Source of the DNA: Halarsenatibacter sp964630835
GTDB taxonomy: Bacteria; Bacillota; Halanaerobiia; Halanaerobiales; Halarsenatibacteraceae
Assembly (NCBI GenBank): GCA_964630835.1
Contig: CAZVZM010000091.1
Span: 1-7,000, forward strand
Length of the DNA: 7,000 nt
Direction of reading: 5' to 3'
Each line of letters starts with the position of its first letter. Position 1 is the stretch's first letter. Positions 5,680 to 7,000 of the stretch are shown here, piece after piece. Made by a program: the position numbers and the translations under genes. A model generated the notes under the pieces. It saw only the letters and a program-made list of their open reading frames with translations, did no database searches and was not told the DNA's origin.

Positions 5680-5725
5680 TTGACTGGCAGTATGATTGAC
5701 AGTATGCATGTTTTGCCGGAGATTA
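5680..5725 (+). promoter_or_regulatory. Direct repeat and -35-like box in the gap
   Basis: TTGACTGGCAGTATG (5680-5694) is followed by ATTGACAGTATG (5695-5706), a near-repeat at about 15-nt spacing. The second contains a perfect TTGACA (5696-5701). Seventeen bases further is GAGATTA (5719-5725), exactly as upstream of ahcY. The -10 match is poor. It may be a distal promoter or an operator upstream of the RDD gene. Confidence 0.25.
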
Positions 5726-5815
5726 TAACTTTGAAGTTTTGATTTTGATGATATTAACTTTATGGAATGCAATCATTTAATCTACTAAATTTGACCGGGA
5801 TGTTACCCACATCAA

Positions 5816-5859
5816 AGTCAGTTGTGACTGCTGGCAAACAATAATGTTGTATAATATAA
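5816..5859 (+). promoter_or_regulatory. Promoter of the RDD gene with overlapping inverted repeat
   Basis: TATAATATAA (5850-5859) follows GACTGC (5826-5831) by 18 nt. AGTCA (5816-5820) and TGACT (5825-5829) form a perfect inverted repeat with a 4-nt gap that covers the -35 position. Every block and spacing matches the promoter at 4926-4969 except that the inverted repeat is better here. The -10 lies about 40 nt before the start codon. Confidence 0.55.
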
Positions 5860-5895
5860 TAAATGGTTAATATGCAAAATAAGGAGGGGGCACTT

Positions 5896-6504
5896 ATGAG
5901 TGAAAAAGAAAAGGGTAGAGAAGAGAAAACGGTTAAAGGGGTCGCAAAGGAAAATAAAGACTTAAAGGGCAAAGAAAATCAGGATTTTACGGTGGAAAAG
6001 GCCGAGCTTTTTCCCAGGATTTTGGCTGCTTTGATTGATGCGCTGGTGGGCTGGGTTTTCATATTCATTCCCATATTGGGAGGGATATTGAGCGTCTTAT
6101 ATCTATTGCTTAAAGATGCCCTGCCCTATAAATTTTTAAAACAGGAGGAATGGAAAAACAAAAGCGTGGGTAAAAAAGTGATGAATATTGAAGTTATGAA
6201 TCTGGAAGGAGAAACGGTCGATATGGCTATTTCGGCTAAAAGAAATATTCCCCTCACAATTGGAAGTTTTATCGCCATCATACCTCTGCTGGGCTGGATA
6301 ATAGGTCCCATTATTGGCCTGATTTTTGCAGTAATAGAGCTGATCTTTTTGCTCACTGATCCTCAAAACCGTCGGCTCGGGGATCGCCTTGCTGCAACTG
6401 CCGTAATTAAAGAACCTGAGCAGGCCGGCGAAGAGAGAGCAGCAAAAGAGCCCGAAGAAATTTTAGATGATAAAAAGAGACCGGGACCGGGGCCAGCGTC
6501 CTGA
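5896..6504 (+). CDS. RDD-family membrane protein
   Basis: This encodes 202 residues from ATG 5896, preceded by AAGGAGGGG (5881-5889) at good spacing. An in-frame ATG at 5863 lies upstream of that site, close to the promoter, and is rejected. The N-terminus (1-38) is highly charged and Lys/Glu-rich. The RDD signature is R41 and D48 at the head of a long hydrophobic stretch (about 42-72, one or two helices), then a cytosolic-looking segment with VGKKVMNIEVMNLEGE (91-106) and R116. Two helices follow (about 118-136 and 138-154), then TDPQNRRLGDRLAATAVIK (154-172) with D155, R159-R160 and D163. An acidic, Pro-ending tail (173-202) follows. RDD proteins are integral membrane proteins; some are proposed ion or solute transporters, but this one's substrate is unknown. 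It stands alone with its own promoter. Confidence 0.85.
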   Translation: MSEKEKGREEKTVKGVAKENKDLKGKENQDFTVEKAELFPRILAALIDALVGWVFIFIPILGGILSVLYLLLKDALPYKFLKQEEWKNKSVGKKVMNIEVMNLEGETVDMAISAKRNIPLTIGSFIAIIPLLGWIIGPIIGLIFAVIELIFLLTDPQNRRLGDRLAATAVIKEPEQAGEERAAKEPEEILDDKKRPGPGPAS

Positions 6505-6514
6505 AGCTGCCTCC

Positions 6515-6539
6515 TCAATTATTTTTATTGGTTAATTGA
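6515..6539 (+). terminator. Weak AT-rich stem-loop after the RDD gene
   Basis: TCAATTA (6515-6521) and TAATTGA (6533-6539) form a 7-bp stem with an 11-nt T-rich loop, 10 nt after the stop codon. The stem is AT-rich and no T-run follows, so it would be inefficient as a terminator. It overlaps TTGAC-N13-GTCAA (6536-6558), another imperfect inverted repeat. Confidence 0.25.
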
Positions 6540-6648
6540 CTGTCAGGATGCATGTCAAACCAGGAATTATAAATTAGAAATTTGGTTCTTCTCCATATCA
6601 GTTGATGCATTTTGTTTAAGAACACTTACATTTAGGACATTTTCCCAC

Positions 6649-6940
6649 TTTTATAGAACTCATTCATGAAAGCTATGAGGCTCCGCTCACAATGAAATTT
6701 TTCCTCTGCTTCAGTTTAGTTTTCGGCCCAAAAATAGTGCTTCCTTCACGAAAGCTCCTCCCTGAGCTTCGCTCAGCCCGGCACATCCTGAGCCGGGGAC
6801 ACTATTTTTTGGCCATGGACCTGACCCAGGCTTCGAAAAATTTCGAGTATCACTTCGCCTCATAGCTTCCTTTAATAAGAGGTGAGCAGCTATCGCTTTT
6901 ACAGGCATTTGTCGTAAATTTCACCAACGATTATGGAGAA
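6649..6940 (+). repeat. Most complete copy of the interspersed hairpin repeat (copy B)
   Basis: AAGCTATGAGGC (6670-6681) is the perfect reverse complement of GCCTCATAGCTT (6857-6868). Inside these ends, GAAATTTTTC (6694-6703) pairs with GAAAAATTTC (6835-6844). GGCCCAAAAATAGTG (6725-6739) pairs with CACTATTTTTTGGCC (6800-6814), 14 of 15. The loop region holds CTGAGC-TTC-GCTCAG (6762-6776) and CCCGGC / GCCGGG (6777-6782, 6792-6797). The whole folds as a hairpin of about 200 nt. It is followed at 6874-6940 by the same 3' module as at 3245-3310. There is no transposase or long open frame. It could be a MITE-like element, a structured RNA, or a hairpin repeat acting as a terminator. It fills most of 6505-7000, where I see no gene. 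Confidence 0.8.
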
Positions 6941-7000
6941 GATCCTAATAATTTTATTTTTTTACCTTCTTTATAAAATTTGTCGTTTTTTAGAAAAACT

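Noticed and set aside
6136..6366. Minus-strand open frames within the RDD gene
   Set aside because: They overlap a well-supported membrane protein gene and have no start signals or recognisable content.
49..6940. CRISPR array or IS element as the explanation of the repeats
   Set aside because: Copies are far apart, irregularly spaced and of differing length, without spacers. No transposase or reverse transcriptase frame is present.

Overview
The window reads as a chromosomal segment of an anaerobic, low-to-moderate-GC Firmicutes-like bacterium. The main hints are strong AGGAGG/GAGGTGA-type ribosome binding sites, TATAAT promoters, a short archaeal/Thermotoga-type S-adenosylhomocysteine hydrolase, a PflX-type radical SAM protein, and acid-rich tails on small proteins. 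That mix fits Halanaerobiales or a relative, but this is an inference from style and the genus is not established. There is no rRNA, tRNA, CRISPR array or recognisable transposase.

Layout. (1) 1-333 is a leader region with a repeat fragment and a possible promoter. (2) 334-1846 holds ahcY followed 19 nt later by a small membrane protein gene, probably one operon. (3) 1847-2187 holds a full copy of a hairpin repeat plus a fragment. (4) 2188-3096, minus strand, is an orphan PflX-like radical SAM gene, convergent with the ahcY unit. (5) 3097-3477 is a divergent intergenic region with another repeat copy. (6) 3478-4692 is a SARP/BTAD-type regulator with an unusual C-terminal domain that resembles a GGDEF fold without the catalytic motif. 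(7) 4693-5052 holds a repeat fragment and a promoter. (8) 5053-5307 is an 84-residue protein of unknown function, followed by a 588-base stretch to the next start codon containing terminator-like hairpins, a 10-bp tandem repeat and a promoter. (9) 5896-6504 is an RDD-family membrane protein. (10) 6505-7000 holds the longest repeat copy.

Two non-gene signals stand out. First, an interspersed repeat family occupies nearly every intergenic gap (49-81, 1846-2055, 2092-2124, 3190-3310, 4793-4878, 6649-6940). The long copies fold into a roughly 200-nt imperfect hairpin with matching ends and GC-rich inner stem-loops. Two copies are followed by a further conserved module of about 66 nt. Second, the genes at 5053 and 5896 have matching upstream regions (AGTNA, 5 nt, GACTGC, 18 nt, TATAATATAA) at identical spacing, suggesting a shared sigma factor or activator. 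The regulator at 3478 is a natural but untested candidate.

AhcY recycles S-adenosylhomocysteine and the radical SAM protein consumes SAM, so a loose SAM theme runs through the left half. The right half is regulator, small unknown protein and membrane protein, tied together only by the shared promoter architecture.
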